Assembly: GCF_003813965.1 (NCBI RefSeq)
Contig: NZ_CP033896.1
Location: 2,790,001 to 2,854,000, forward strand
Direction of reading: 5' to 3'
DNA from: Corynebacterium choanae
GTDB taxonomy: Bacteria > Actinomycetota > Actinomycetes > Mycobacteriales > Mycobacteriaceae
Length of the DNA: 64,000 bases
Shown: piece by piece, positions 36,672 through 44,031 of the stretch
How the letters are laid out: each line of letters opens with the position of its first letter
Numbering within the stretch: position 1 is the stretch's first letter
Made by a program: the position numbers and the translations under genes
The notes under the pieces: generated by a model
The model's database searches: none
Seen by the model: only the letters and a program-made list of their open reading frames with translations
What the model was told of the DNA's origin: nothing

Positions 36672-37108
36672 ACTTCCTCTTCTCCTGGATCATCGGTGCC
36701 CGAACCAACAACTACCAGCCCTTGCTCAAGCAATAGCTGCCGGCAATAGTGTTGCTCAAAGTCTAGTGGTCACAATCCTTGTGGGGGTAAGCGCGGCAAC
36801 GCCGCAGGTGAAATCCCCTGCAATAGCCACCGGGCAGGAAGCCCTACGGTATCTATCGCACCACCGGTGACCGGAAGTTACATAGTGGCCTGCCCACATC
36901 CCCGCACCAGCTGCCCACACCCTCGCATTAGCTGCCCGCAACTCCGCGCTCATTGTCCACAGAACCACAGTGAGTCGTGCCGGCTGCCTGCGCACCGAAT
37001 CGAAAACCCGGTGCCACTGTTGGCTGCAACACCGTTTCCCTACCAGCCGGCACTCTTCAGCAAACCAGGCTTTGCCTCACACAGGTTGTAATCGCACATA
37101 TCATGCGA
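36672..37108. other. Gap with 21-bp triple repeat
   Basis: Between the MMPL start and the tRNA-Ser terminator. Three imperfect 21-bp tandem copies beginning CTGCCC lie at 36890-36910, 36911-36931 and 36932-36952. Otherwise I see no gene or clear signal. Confidence 0.6.
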
Positions 37109-37148
37109 AGAAGCCCCCAGAATCGGACTATCGATCCTGGGGGCTTCT
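37109..37148 (-). terminator. Terminator after tRNA-Ser(CGA)
   Basis: A perfect 12-bp stem, AGAAGCCCCCAG (37109-37120) with its complement at 37137-37148, starts 5 bases after the tRNA 3' end on the minus strand. Confidence 0.8.
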
Positions 37149-37152
37149 ACTG

Positions 37153-37243
37153 TGGCGGTGGCGGGGGGATTTGAACCCCCGGTTGGGGATTACCCAACAC
37201 TCGCTTTCGAGGCGAGCACCTTCGGCCGCTCGGACACGCCACC
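37153..37243 (-). tRNA. tRNA-Ser (anticodon CGA)
   Basis: Full class II tRNA: acceptor GGTGGCG/CGCCACC, discriminator G, anticodon stem CTCGC/GCGAG with loop CTCGAAA, a long variable arm, and the T-loop GTTCAAATC. The 3' CCA is encoded. It decodes UCG. Confidence 0.95.
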
Positions 37244-37362
37244 GCGAAGTAGCTTAAAAGAAACCGCCCCAAGTTCCAAATCCTTCCCATGTCCCGGTGA
37301 TGCAACAGTCCACGGGAGTATCACCAGGGGCAGCTACCGGCACTCTGTGCGATGTGCGGCTA

Positions 37363-37608
37363 CTACTTGGTGTGATGGTCTTTGTGCAGGACTTCCTGCA
37401 CCTTGCCAACCACATCCTTGGCTACTTCCTCAGCTTTGTCGATGGCATCTTTGGCGACATCTTCAGCCTTGTCGACCACCTTCTTCACTTCAGCTTTCAC
37501 CTGATCGGCTTTGCCTTCTGCTTCCAGCTGGTTGTTATCGGTTGCTTTGCCAAGGCCTTCTTTCACCTTGCCGCCAACTTCGTCAAACTTGTTTTCAATA
37601 TCACCCAT
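37363..37608 (-). CDS. CsbD-like stress protein
   Basis: 81-aa, highly charged Lys/Glu/Ala-rich protein starting MGDIENKFDEVGGKVKEG, which matches the CsbD family of small general-stress proteins. The ATG at 37608 is chosen over 37623 because AAGGAG lies 6 bases before it. The C-terminal half has heptad-like VKKVVDKAEDVAKDAIDKA repeats suggesting an amphipathic helix, and ends with HKDHHTK. No membrane segment. Family members are induced by stress, but their biochemical role is not established. It stands alone; the 300 bases upstream, up to the tadA stop, hold no gene. Confidence 0.8.
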   Translation of the reverse strand: MGDIENKFDEVGGKVKEGLGKATDNNQLEAEGKADQVKAEVKKVVDKAEDVAKDAIDKAEEVAKDVVGKVQEVLHKDHHTK

Positions 37609-37908
37609 GTCAGGCTCCTTCATTGTTATTCATGACACCCGGTGCGGTGTGCAGCACTCCGATGTGCAGCAGTGCCCGCACCCGGTGACTCCACTGTAGC
37701 TGCATCGACGCGTGGACGACGTGCACCGTAGCAACGACATAGCGCCCACCAGCAGTTTCATCGTCGCCGCACACTGCTGTAACCCTGCCGAATCATTCCC
37801 TGCAACACCACACACCCCTGACACCCCCACCGCAGGCAAATTCTTCTCGCCATGCGGGTGTGGTATTGCTGCGAAGTGCAGTCGGATTCTCCCCGCGGTA
37901 CAGGTGGG

Positions 37909-38427
37909 TTATTCCCCGCCAGCTTCCTGGTCGCGTAAAGCACGAAAGAATGCTAACAGCAGCTCCGCGCAGGCAGCTTCGGCAATCCCACCCCGCACTG
38001 CCACATCAGTGATCCGTCCCCGCCCCCGCAGCAAATCCACCACCGAACCACACGCACCAGTTTTCGGCTCATATGCGCCGAAATACACAGTTCCAATCCG
38101 GGAGGCTTGAATAGCACCGGCACACATTGCACAAGGCTCTAACGTCACCACCAGAGTGCAATCCGCTAACCGCCACGAATCCTGCAGGTGCTGTACTGCC
38201 TGCCGGATCGCCACAATCTCGGCGTGGGCGGTGGGATCACCAGTTGCTTCCCGCTGATTCGTGCCGCAAGCCACCAGATTGCCGGAGGGGTCAACAATGA
38301 TACAACCGACTGGAATATCCCCCGCCGGTGTCTGGTGAGCCACCTCCACCGCCTGCTGCATCAACGCCTCAGCCTCATGCAACCACACCGGCTGCGGAAG
38401 AAACCCGCCGATCACCGATTCGGTCAC
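37909..38427 (-). CDS. tadA: tRNA-specific adenosine deaminase
   Basis: Deaminates A34 to inosine in tRNA-Arg(ACG). The CDA-fold zinc motifs are visible: HAEIVA with its catalytic Glu, and PCAMCAGA. The core starts at HEAEALMQQAVEVA, matching the N-terminus of E. coli TadA. The start is uncertain. GTG at 38427 gives 172 aa and lies 22 bases after the stop of the upstream gene; GTG 38460 (overlapping that gene) and GTG 38388 are alternatives, and none has a clear ribosome binding site, so translational coupling is likely. The upstream partner is the actinobacterial tRNA-adenosine-deaminase-associated protein, the usual arrangement. Two tRNA-Arg(ACG) substrate genes lie 3-4 kb away. Confidence 0.9.
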   Translation of the reverse strand: MTESVIGGFLPQPVWLHEAEALMQQAVEVAHQTPAGDIPVGCIIVDPSGNLVACGTNQREATGDPTAHAEIVAIRQAVQHLQDSWRLADCTLVVTLEPCAMCAGAIQASRIGTVYFGAYEPKTGACGSVVDLLRGRGRITDVAVRGGIAEAACAELLLAFFRALRDQEAGGE

Positions 38428-38449
38428 CCGGTCAGACTGGGTGCGGCGA

Positions 38450-39433
38450 CTACAGTTCACCAAGGTCGAATGTTTCCGCAAGCAGGTCAGCAAAACCAAC
38501 CTCGTCGGCAATGCGCAACAGCTGATCGGTTGCCCACAGTTGCGAATCGGCACAGATAACATCCATCACCTGTGCGGAAACCCCCAGATCGGCGAGGATC
38601 TCAAAATCGCCTTCCGCCCACGGCTCCAACTCGTCAAGATCATCATCGTCAATATCTGGCAGTTCAGCACCGATCTCGCTGAGCGCATCGGCAGCCAAAT
38701 CATCAACTAATGCACGGGTCGCATCCGACAGCAGCACCTTCACCCCATCAGGTGTGGGGCGAACAATGATAAAGAAATCATCGTCTAGGCACAGCAGTGC
38801 AAACGCCGGCCCTTCAGAGCGTTGTTTCCGCACTTTGGCAACAACCCGGTCAAGCGAATCTGGAATATCCACCATCTCGGTGACGATCCACTGATTGTCC
38901 CGGGTGGTAACAATGCCGATAAACGACTGCGGATCGAAATCGTCATCATCATCGTCATCGCCATCGTCATCATCGTCGTCGTCATCAGCGAAGTCGTCGT
39001 CTTCGCCGTCTACGAAATCATCGTCATCGCCATCGTCATCATCGTCGTCGTCATCAGCGAAGTCGTCGTCTTCGCCGTCTACGAAATCATCATCGTCGGC
39101 AAAGTCATCATCGTCATCGTCACCAAAATCGTCGGTGTCGTAGTCGTCGTCAGTAGCCGACTCGTCGACAGCAGCTACCCGATGATGGGTGGGATATTCG
39201 GCCTGCTGTCCAGCGGCAGAAAACTGGGCTTTCGGTTCCGTCATCTCTACCGGACGCGGATTATGCACAGGCGAAGCAGTCGACGCCTGCGCGAAACCGT
39301 CATGGGCTGCCGCACCATGCATCGGTGAGCCCTGGTCACGACCGCTATGTGCGCCTGTCACATGGCGGGTTTTGCCGGCAGTGGTGGCGCCAGTATGGGA
39401 AGGGAAAGTTGAGCCGTGACCTTGTGCGTCCAT
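38450..39433 (-). CDS. tRNA adenosine deaminase-associated protein, Asp-rich
   Basis: 327-aa protein in an operon with tadA. The C-terminal ~160 residues (from IGIVTTRDNQW to ETFDLGEL) match the actinobacterial tadA-associated family (Rv3753c-like), whose function is not known. The N-terminal ~90 residues are low-complexity. Between about 91 and 170 lies an extreme Asp-rich stretch with few other residues (FVDGE, FAD, G), created in part by a perfect 69-bp duplication. The ATG at 39433 is chosen because CTGACA and TATTTT boxes 17 bases apart end 8 bases before it, giving a leaderless mRNA. The acidic segment may bind cations or basic partners, but this is a guess. No enzyme motif seen. Confidence 0.85.
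   Translation of the reverse strand: MDAQGHGSTFPSHTGATTAGKTRHVTGAHSGRDQGSPMHGAAAHDGFAQASTASPVHNPRPVEMTEPKAQFSAAGQQAEYPTHHRVAAVDESATDDDYDTDDFGDDDDDDFADDDDFVDGEDDDFADDDDDDDDGDDDDFVDGEDDDFADDDDDDDDGDDDDDDDFDPQSFIGIVTTRDNQWIVTEMVDIPDSLDRVVAKVRKQRSEGPAFALLCLDDDFFIIVRPTPDGVKVLLSDATRALVDDLAADALSEIGAELPDIDDDDLDELEPWAEGDFEILADLGVSAQVMDVICADSQLWATDQLLRIADEVGFADLLAETFDLGEL
38951..39088 (-). repeat. Perfect 69-bp tandem duplication coding for acidic residues
   Basis: 38951-39019 and 39020-39088 are identical and in frame, each encoding 23 residues containing FVDGE and FAD within Asp runs. Flanking sequence is also GAY-codon rich, so slippage is likely. Confidence 0.9.
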
Positions 39434-39483
39434 GGAAATCAAAAATAGTCGCAAATTCTCCACTTGTCAGCCATACTTGGGGC
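39434..39483. promoter_or_regulatory. Back-to-back promoters for tadA operon and tyrA
   Basis: Only 50 bases separate the two starts. Minus strand: CTGACA (39465-39470), 17-base spacer, TATTTT (39442-39447), then 8 bases to the ATG at 39433. Plus strand: CATACT (39472-39477), then 6 bases to the GTG at 39484, with a poor -35. Both mRNAs are probably leaderless. Confidence 0.65.
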
Positions 39484-40545
39484 GTGACTGTGTCTTCGCT
39501 GAATCGTGACGTCTGTATCTTAGGGCTCGGCCTTATTGGGGGAAGTCTGCTGAAAGATCTGCAGGCTAGTGGCCATTCCGTATTCGGCTACAATCGTTCC
39601 GCTGCCGCCGTTACGGCCGCCACCAGTGAAGGCTATGCCGCAGACACCGATTTAGCAGCGGTCCTCACTGCTGCCGCGAAACGGGATGCACTCATTGTGA
39701 TTGCCACCCCCATGCCTGCAGTCGCCGCGATGCTAGATGCGATCGCCACCTATGCGCCCACCTGTTCGTTTACTGATGTGGTCAGTGTGCAACAAGCAGT
39801 CTGTGACCTGGTGGTTGAGCGTGGCCTGCAGGATCGCTATGTGGGAAGCCATCCAATGGCGGGAACTGCCCACTCCGGCTGGGAAGCCGCCCAGGAAGGC
39901 CTGTTTCACGACGCCGCCTGGGTGATCGGATTTGACGCTGCAGCAGCCGCCTTCGCTTCCAACGAGCCTGTTCCACCACAGTGGATTACCACCTTCGTCG
40001 ATGTGGTCGCCCTTGCCCACACAGTTGGCGCCCGCGTTATTCCAGCAACCGCAGCCCGTCACGATGCGGCTGTGGCACGGATCTCTCATCTACCGCATGT
40101 GCTTGCCGAAGCGTTAAGTGTGGTGGGTGATCAAGGTGGTGCGTTAAGTTTGTCGCTGGCCGCCGGATCCTATCGGGATGGAACCCGGGTCGCTGGAACC
40201 CAACCAGCGTTAGTACGGGCAATGTGCGAAACCAATCATGCTGCACTATTGGATGCGCTTGATGAAACAATCACGTTGCTTTCCGAGGCCAGGCACACCT
40301 TGGCGGCACAGCCGCCCAGTGTGGAGATCCTCGCGGAGGCCGGATATCGAGCCCGCACCCGGTTTGCTGCGCGCAGCTTAGCGGATGGAAAAACTCGTCC
40401 GGTGATTCGTCTGCAGCCGGGGGCGGATGATTGGATTCACCAGCTCATGCACGCCGAACATACAGGTGCAGTCATTGACATCTTCGCCCCGCGTCCCGAA
40501 AACTCAGGAACACACCCTAACGAGCAGCCAGATACCCTGCGGTAA
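39484..40545 (+). CDS. tyrA: Prephenate dehydrogenase
   Basis: 353-aa NAD(P)-dependent prephenate (or arogenate) dehydrogenase of tyrosine synthesis. The Rossmann motif GLGLIGGS follows the start directly (about residues 12-19), and the substrate-site motif GSHPMAGT is at about 120. The GTG at 39484 begins VTVSSLNRDVCILG, which fits the usual short N-terminus; an in-frame upstream ATG at 39325 would add unrelated sequence that overlaps the divergent gene. In corynebacteria the pathway commonly runs through arogenate, and the aminotransferase gene pat lies 2 kb downstream. No ACT domain is seen at the C-terminus, so feedback control by tyrosine through such a domain is not expected. Confidence 0.92.
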   Translation: MTVSSLNRDVCILGLGLIGGSLLKDLQASGHSVFGYNRSAAAVTAATSEGYAADTDLAAVLTAAAKRDALIVIATPMPAVAAMLDAIATYAPTCSFTDVVSVQQAVCDLVVERGLQDRYVGSHPMAGTAHSGWEAAQEGLFHDAAWVIGFDAAAAAFASNEPVPPQWITTFVDVVALAHTVGARVIPATAARHDAAVARISHLPHVLAEALSVVGDQGGALSLSLAAGSYRDGTRVAGTQPALVRAMCETNHAALLDALDETITLLSEARHTLAAQPPSVEILAEAGYRARTRFAARSLADGKTRPVIRLQPGADDWIHQLMHAEHTGAVIDIFAPRPENSGTHPNEQPDTLR

Positions 40546-40646
40546 ACCGTTTCCCGCCGAAGGGCGGGCTACCCGCTTACCCGGTTTCATCACACGGCCA
40601 CCACTGTCATGTGCCCACAGCACACCCTTGCACAAGCCCACCGTCC

Positions 40647-40684
40647 TTCCGCAAAGGCGACTCACCCTAGTCGCACCTGCGGAA
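40647..40684 (+). terminator. Candidate tyrA terminator
   Basis: Nested stem TTCCGCA (40647-40653) with TGCGGAA (40678-40684) and GCGACT with AGTCGC inside, followed by ATATTT. It lies 100 bases after the tyrA stop; a shorter hairpin, CCCGCC/GGCGGG, lies at 40553-40568. Confidence 0.65.
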
Positions 40685-40739
40685 ATATTTGGCTTCCATG
40701 CTGGGTCATAGCACTTGCCCCACCTGTGCAACGACACAC

Positions 40740-40779
40740 TGTGCGCTAGACATCAATTGTGTGCGCTGAGCATCAATTG
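40740..40779. repeat. 20-bp direct repeat
   Basis: TGTGCGCTAGACATCAATTG (40740-40759) is followed at once by a copy differing at two bases (40760-40779). Non-coding; no known function. Confidence 0.75.
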
Positions 40780-40823
40780 GCCGATAGCAGTCCCACACCA
40801 CTTAAGGGCAGGACAAAACGAAA

Positions 40824-40862
40824 ACACCCCAGTTCCTGCTGTAAAAGCAAAAACTGGGGTGT
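40824..40862 (-). terminator. Terminator after tRNA-Arg copy 1
   Basis: ACACCCCAGTT (40824-40834) pairs perfectly with AACTGGGGTGT (40852-40862). On the minus strand TTTCGTTTTGTCC follows, a typical T-rich tail. Confidence 0.85.
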
Positions 40863-40865
40863 AAG

Positions 40866-40941
40866 TGGTGCGCCCGGAGGGATTCGAACCCCCAACCTTC
40901 TGATCCGTAGTCAGATGCTCTATCCGTTGAGCTACGGGCGC
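40866..40941 (-). tRNA. tRNA-Arg (anticodon ACG), copy 1
   Basis: Cloverleaf with acceptor GCGCCCG/CGGGCGC, discriminator A, anticodon stem TCTGA/TCAGA and loop CTACGGA. The CCA end is encoded. A34 should become inosine through TadA, allowing CGU, CGC and CGA decoding. The tRNA body is identical to the second copy at 42117-42189. Confidence 0.96.
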
Positions 40942-41076
40942 ATGCTGCGCTAGGCAACGAAGAACGATGTTACACCGGCCGGGGGAAAGCTACAAATCAC
41001 CGAAACTCACCCCGGCAACCCCATCCCCCGGCACCGATCTCCCCGGCGGGTCTCCTCACAGCGGAGGTAAGGACAG

Positions 41077-41850
41077 CTATTGCCGACAGCAACCATCCGC
41101 AGCGCAGCATCCATCAGTGAAATCGCCCTCTGCATCCGCAGCGACATCGCCCCCTGCACTGTCATCCTGCGAAGACGGCGACTGACTCGATGAACCCGCA
41201 GCCACCTCGGAGTTTTCGCCGCGCAGTTGGGCAAATGCTGCGTAAAACACTTCCTCAGGTTGTGCACCGGATACCGCAAACCGATTGTTGAAAATAAACG
41301 TTGGCACACTAGTGATCCCAAGCTGAGCAGCCACCGCCTCATCCTGGCGAACCGCCGCCACATACGGTGCATCGTCGGCAATCGCCGCCTGTGCACCGGC
41401 ACGATCCAGACCAACCTTCACCGCCACATCAACCAGCACCGCCGGATCACTAATGAGTAACCCCTCCGAAAAATAGGCCTGAAATAAGGCCTCCATCAGG
41501 GCGTTTCCCAAACCGTGTTCCGCAGCATAGTGCGCAAGCTGATGTGCCCGCAGTGTGTTGGTGTGTTTCATCGCCGCAAAGTCATAGTGCAAACCAAGCT
41601 GTGCACCCTGGTCGGCAATAGAGCGGTTGATGCTGCGTGCCTGCTCGAGAGGAATGGAATATTTCTTCGCCAGCAGCGCCTCAATCGGGGTGCCGTCATA
41701 GTCGTGCGCCTGCTGATCCAGTTCGAAAGAACGCATGGTGATCTGCACTTCATCGGCAAGATCAAGCTGGTCAATAACGTGCTGCAGACGCTGCTTCCCG
41801 AGATAGCAGAAGGGGCACACAATATCGGAAAAAATATCAATAGTGATCAT
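41077..41850 (-). CDS. FrnE-like DsbA-family oxidoreductase with Cys-pair tail
   Basis: 257-aa thioredoxin-fold protein of the DsbA/FrnE (2-hydroxychromene-2-carboxylate isomerase-like) family. The redox motif is C12-P-F-C15 directly after the first beta strand, and the cis-Pro loop is GITSVPTFIFN. No signal peptide, so it is cytoplasmic, as FrnE proteins usually are; members are linked to thiol redox and oxidative stress. After the fold (about residue 210) comes a flexible Ser/Gln/Asp/Ala-rich tail that ends in GCCAADGCCRQ, with cysteine pairs at 248-249 and 254-255, which could bind metal or exchange disulfides with the active site. It lies between two identical tRNA-Arg genes and appears to be transcribed alone. 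No strong ribosome binding site is visible. Confidence 0.88.
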   Translation of the reverse strand: MITIDIFSDIVCPFCYLGKQRLQHVIDQLDLADEVQITMRSFELDQQAHDYDGTPIEALLAKKYSIPLEQARSINRSIADQGAQLGLHYDFAAMKHTNTLRAHQLAHYAAEHGLGNALMEALFQAYFSEGLLISDPAVLVDVAVKVGLDRAGAQAAIADDAPYVAAVRQDEAVAAQLGITSVPTFIFNNRFAVSGAQPEEVFYAAFAQLRGENSEVAAGSSSQSPSSQDDSAGGDVAADAEGDFTDGCCAADGCCRQ

Positions 41851-42075
41851 AGAATTACTCGTCTTTGTTGAAGGTGGAGTCGGCTACCGACGTCGATATC
41901 GACAAACCCGCAGTGTGGTCTCTGTCTTGGGCTATAACGGCCACACTCCCCTGTACTATTCCCCAACCCACCAGATACACATGTTGCCCCTTGAGCTGTC
42001 AGGTGTCATGACTTGCGTGGCTTATGTTTGCCCCTTCACCCAATCTGCGGCAAGGCTACAGGTTCCCCAACGCGA

Positions 42076-42108
42076 AAACCTCCAAGAACGCAAGGTTCTT
42101 GGAGGTTT
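42076..42108 (-). terminator. Terminator after tRNA-Arg copy 2
   Basis: A perfect 14-bp stem, AAACCTCCAAGAAC (42076-42089) with its complement at 42095-42108, and a 5-base loop, ending in TTT on the minus strand. Confidence 0.8.
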
Positions 42109-42116
42109 CCATCATG

Positions 42117-42189
42117 TGCGCCCGGAGGGATTCGAACCCCCAACCTTCTGATCCGTAGTCAGATGCTCTATCCGTTGAGCTACGGGCGC
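42117..42189 (-). tRNA. tRNA-Arg (anticodon ACG), copy 2
   Basis: The 73-base body is identical to the copy at 40869-40941, anticodon loop CTACGGA. Here the sequence after the discriminator is CAT, so the CCA end is not encoded and must be added by the CCA enzyme. Confidence 0.96.
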
Positions 42190-42202
42190 ATATTCATTTA
42201 TC

Positions 42203-42233
42203 AACACAACGTTGGAATACTCCAACAGTGTTG
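42203..42233 (-). terminator. Hairpin after tRNA-Ser(GCT)
   Basis: GTTGGA/TCCAAC (42211-42226) with outer AACAC/GTGTT pairing gives a nested stem just past the tRNA 3' end. No clear T tract follows, so it may be a processing or termination hairpin. Confidence 0.55.
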
Positions 42234-42235
42234 CG

Positions 42236-42324
42236 CGGAGGCGAGAGGATTTGAACCTCCGGTCCGCTGTTAGGCAGACAACTCATTAGCAGTGAGTCCC
42301 AATCGGCCGCTCTGGCACGCCTCC
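42236..42324 (-). tRNA. tRNA-Ser (anticodon GCT)
   Basis: Class II tRNA with acceptor GGAGGCG/CGCCTCC, anticodon stem ACTCA/TGAGT, loop CTGCTAA and a long variable arm. CCA is not encoded. Decodes AGC/AGU. Confidence 0.95.
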
Positions 42325-42479
42325 AGCCGGTGAACTTCACCAAGTATGGTGAAGATCCGACGATGGGAGATACTACCGTGCCTCTACACGCTTACGCAAC
42401 ATTGCAGGCCAATGCGGGATCTCGCAGGACGACCGGATGGGCAGCATGCTGCATTTATTACTGCCCACACCGCCATTGG

Positions 42480-42493
42480 TAGGCTCTTCTACC
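42480..42493 (+). promoter_or_regulatory. Leaderless promoter of pat
   Basis: TAGGCT (42480-42485) lies 8 bases before the ATG at 42494, and no ribosome binding site is present. This supports transcription starting at or next to the start codon. Confidence 0.5.
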
Positions 42494-43546
42494 ATGACGT
42501 TCACCCTGCGCGATGATCTTGGCCAAATTCCTCCCTATGTTCCCGGTAAACGGGCACCGGAAGCGGTGAAGTTATCGTCGAATGAGGTGCAGTTGCCGCC
42601 ACTGCCAGCCGCAGTAGCAGCAATGGCCGACGCGGCCGCGACCGCCAACCGCTATCCCGACATGTCGGTGCATGAACTAAAACATGAGCTCGCCAACCAT
42701 CTTCACATTGACGCAGCACAGGTGACCTGTGGCTGCGGATCATCGGCACTGTGTCAACAACTCGTGCAAGCCACCTGTCGCCCCGGTGAGGAAGTCATAT
42801 TTCCGTGGCGTTCATTCGAGGCCTATCCGATTTTCGCAATGGTCACCGGTGCCACCCCGGTGCCTGTTCCACTCACCGACAGCCACCACGTCGATCTCGT
42901 GGCAATGGCGCAGGCGATCACCGACCAGACACGGCTAATTTTTGTCTGCAATCCAAACAATCCCACCGGCACAACAGTCACGAAACAGGCTTTTGCCGAG
43001 TTTATGGCGGCAGTCGGCTCCAATATTGTTGTGGCGCTTGACGAGGCATATTTCGAATATGTTCGCGACGATGACACCCCCAATGCTGCGGAACTTTTGG
43101 CTGTATATCCCAACCTGGTGGGTTTGCGGACGTTTTCGAAAGCCTACGGTCTCGCCGGTGTGCGGGTTGGCTACGCCTTCGGCCACGCAGAAATCATTGC
43201 TGCTGTCGAACGATGTGCACTGCCATTTGGTGTTTCCGGGGTGGCACAAGCAGGAGCGCTGGCTTCTCTTGCGGCACAACACGAGCTGCTTGCCCGCACT
43301 GATGTGACGGTGCGGGTACGAGACACCTTCCAAACAGCAGTCGGGGCTGTGCCCTCACAGGCGAATTTTGTGTGGATTCCTACCCCCGACGCTGTAGACA
43401 TTGCAGCTCACCTCGCCGCACGAGGGGTGCTAGTGCGAGCCTTCCCGGAAGGTATTCGCATCACCGTCACTGATGAGCGGGAGATGGATGTCGCATTGCA
43501 GGCTCTCCAAGCCGTCATAGAGGACACGGGGGCGTTACAGCAGTAA
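42494..43546 (+). CDS. pat: Aromatic/histidinol-phosphate aminotransferase
   Basis: 350-aa fold-type I PLP aminotransferase of the HisC family. Motifs: KLSSNE near the N-terminus, NPNNPTG, DEAYFEY, and RTFSKAYGLAGVRVGY with the PLP-binding Lys in SKAYG. The corynebacterial gene at this location (pat, hisC2-like, Rv3772 in mycobacteria) acts on phenylpyruvate or prephenate, so it fits phenylalanine/tyrosine synthesis together with tyrA nearby; a role in histidine synthesis cannot be excluded from sequence. The ATG at 42494 is used instead of the in-frame ATG at 42437 because the -10-like TAGGCT lies 8 bases before it. The 280 bases after the stop hold no gene. Confidence 0.88.
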   Translation: MTFTLRDDLGQIPPYVPGKRAPEAVKLSSNEVQLPPLPAAVAAMADAAATANRYPDMSVHELKHELANHLHIDAAQVTCGCGSSALCQQLVQATCRPGEEVIFPWRSFEAYPIFAMVTGATPVPVPLTDSHHVDLVAMAQAITDQTRLIFVCNPNNPTGTTVTKQAFAEFMAAVGSNIVVALDEAYFEYVRDDDTPNAAELLAVYPNLVGLRTFSKAYGLAGVRVGYAFGHAEIIAAVERCALPFGVSGVAQAGALASLAAQHELLARTDVTVRVRDTFQTAVGAVPSQANFVWIPTPDAVDIAAHLAARGVLVRAFPEGIRITVTDEREMDVALQALQAVIEDTGALQQ

Positions 43547-43826
43547 GCGTAGCTTTCCGCAGTGTCCCGCCACGGTTTCCCGCCGCAGCACCATGATTGC
43601 GTTCCGCCACGCTTAGCTCCAATGTGGAAAGCGGAGACAGCTTCACCATGCGAAGCGCAGCGATGGTGACGGTTGCTGGCAGCGGGGCAGGACTATTCAC
43701 GAGCAATGCCACGGCTGAAAACCCGGCACCTGCATGCCATAACCATGCCGTAGCGAAGGGTTTTTTCTCTTCCCTAGGGTCTGCACCCGCTCATTGCATA
43801 ACTTGGGTTTCACCAGCATCAACACA

Positions 43827-43862
43827 ACACCACCCCTGTTCAATGATGAACAGGGGTGGTGT
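43827..43862 (-). terminator. Terminator after tRNA-Ser(TGA)
   Basis: A perfect 16-bp stem (43827-43842 with 43847-43862) and a 4-base ATGA loop, 4 bases after the tRNA CCA end. Confidence 0.8.
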
Positions 43863-43865
43863 GTT

Positions 43866-43953
43866 TGGCGGAAGCAGGGGGATTTGAACCCCCGGATGGT
43901 TTCCCATCGCTGGTTTTCAAGACCAGTGCATTCGGCCGCTCTGCCATACTTCC
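43866..43953 (-). tRNA. tRNA-Ser (anticodon TGA)
   Basis: Class II tRNA with acceptor GGAAGTA/TGCTTCC (one G-U pair), anticodon stem CTGGT/ACCAG, loop CTTGAAA, and a long variable arm. CCA is encoded. Decodes UCA and wobble codons. Confidence 0.95.
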
Positions 43954-44031
43954 TTGCCAGAAAAACCTTAGAGCGCTGCGGCCGTTTTGTCATATACCCT
44001 GCATAGAGCGGGTGTAACTGTGGGGGAACGG

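Noticed and set aside
36672..37243. Integration (att) site at tRNA-Ser
   Set aside because: No integrase gene and no repeated tRNA 3' end was found in the window.
38951..39088. Possible CRISPR or regulatory repeat
   Set aside because: Two contiguous 69-bp copies in frame within the tadA-associated gene; a coding duplication.
41077..41850. Frameshift or fusion in the FrnE-like gene because of its odd tail
   Set aside because: The frame is continuous and the tail begins after the fold is complete; a low-complexity linker explains it without a frameshift.
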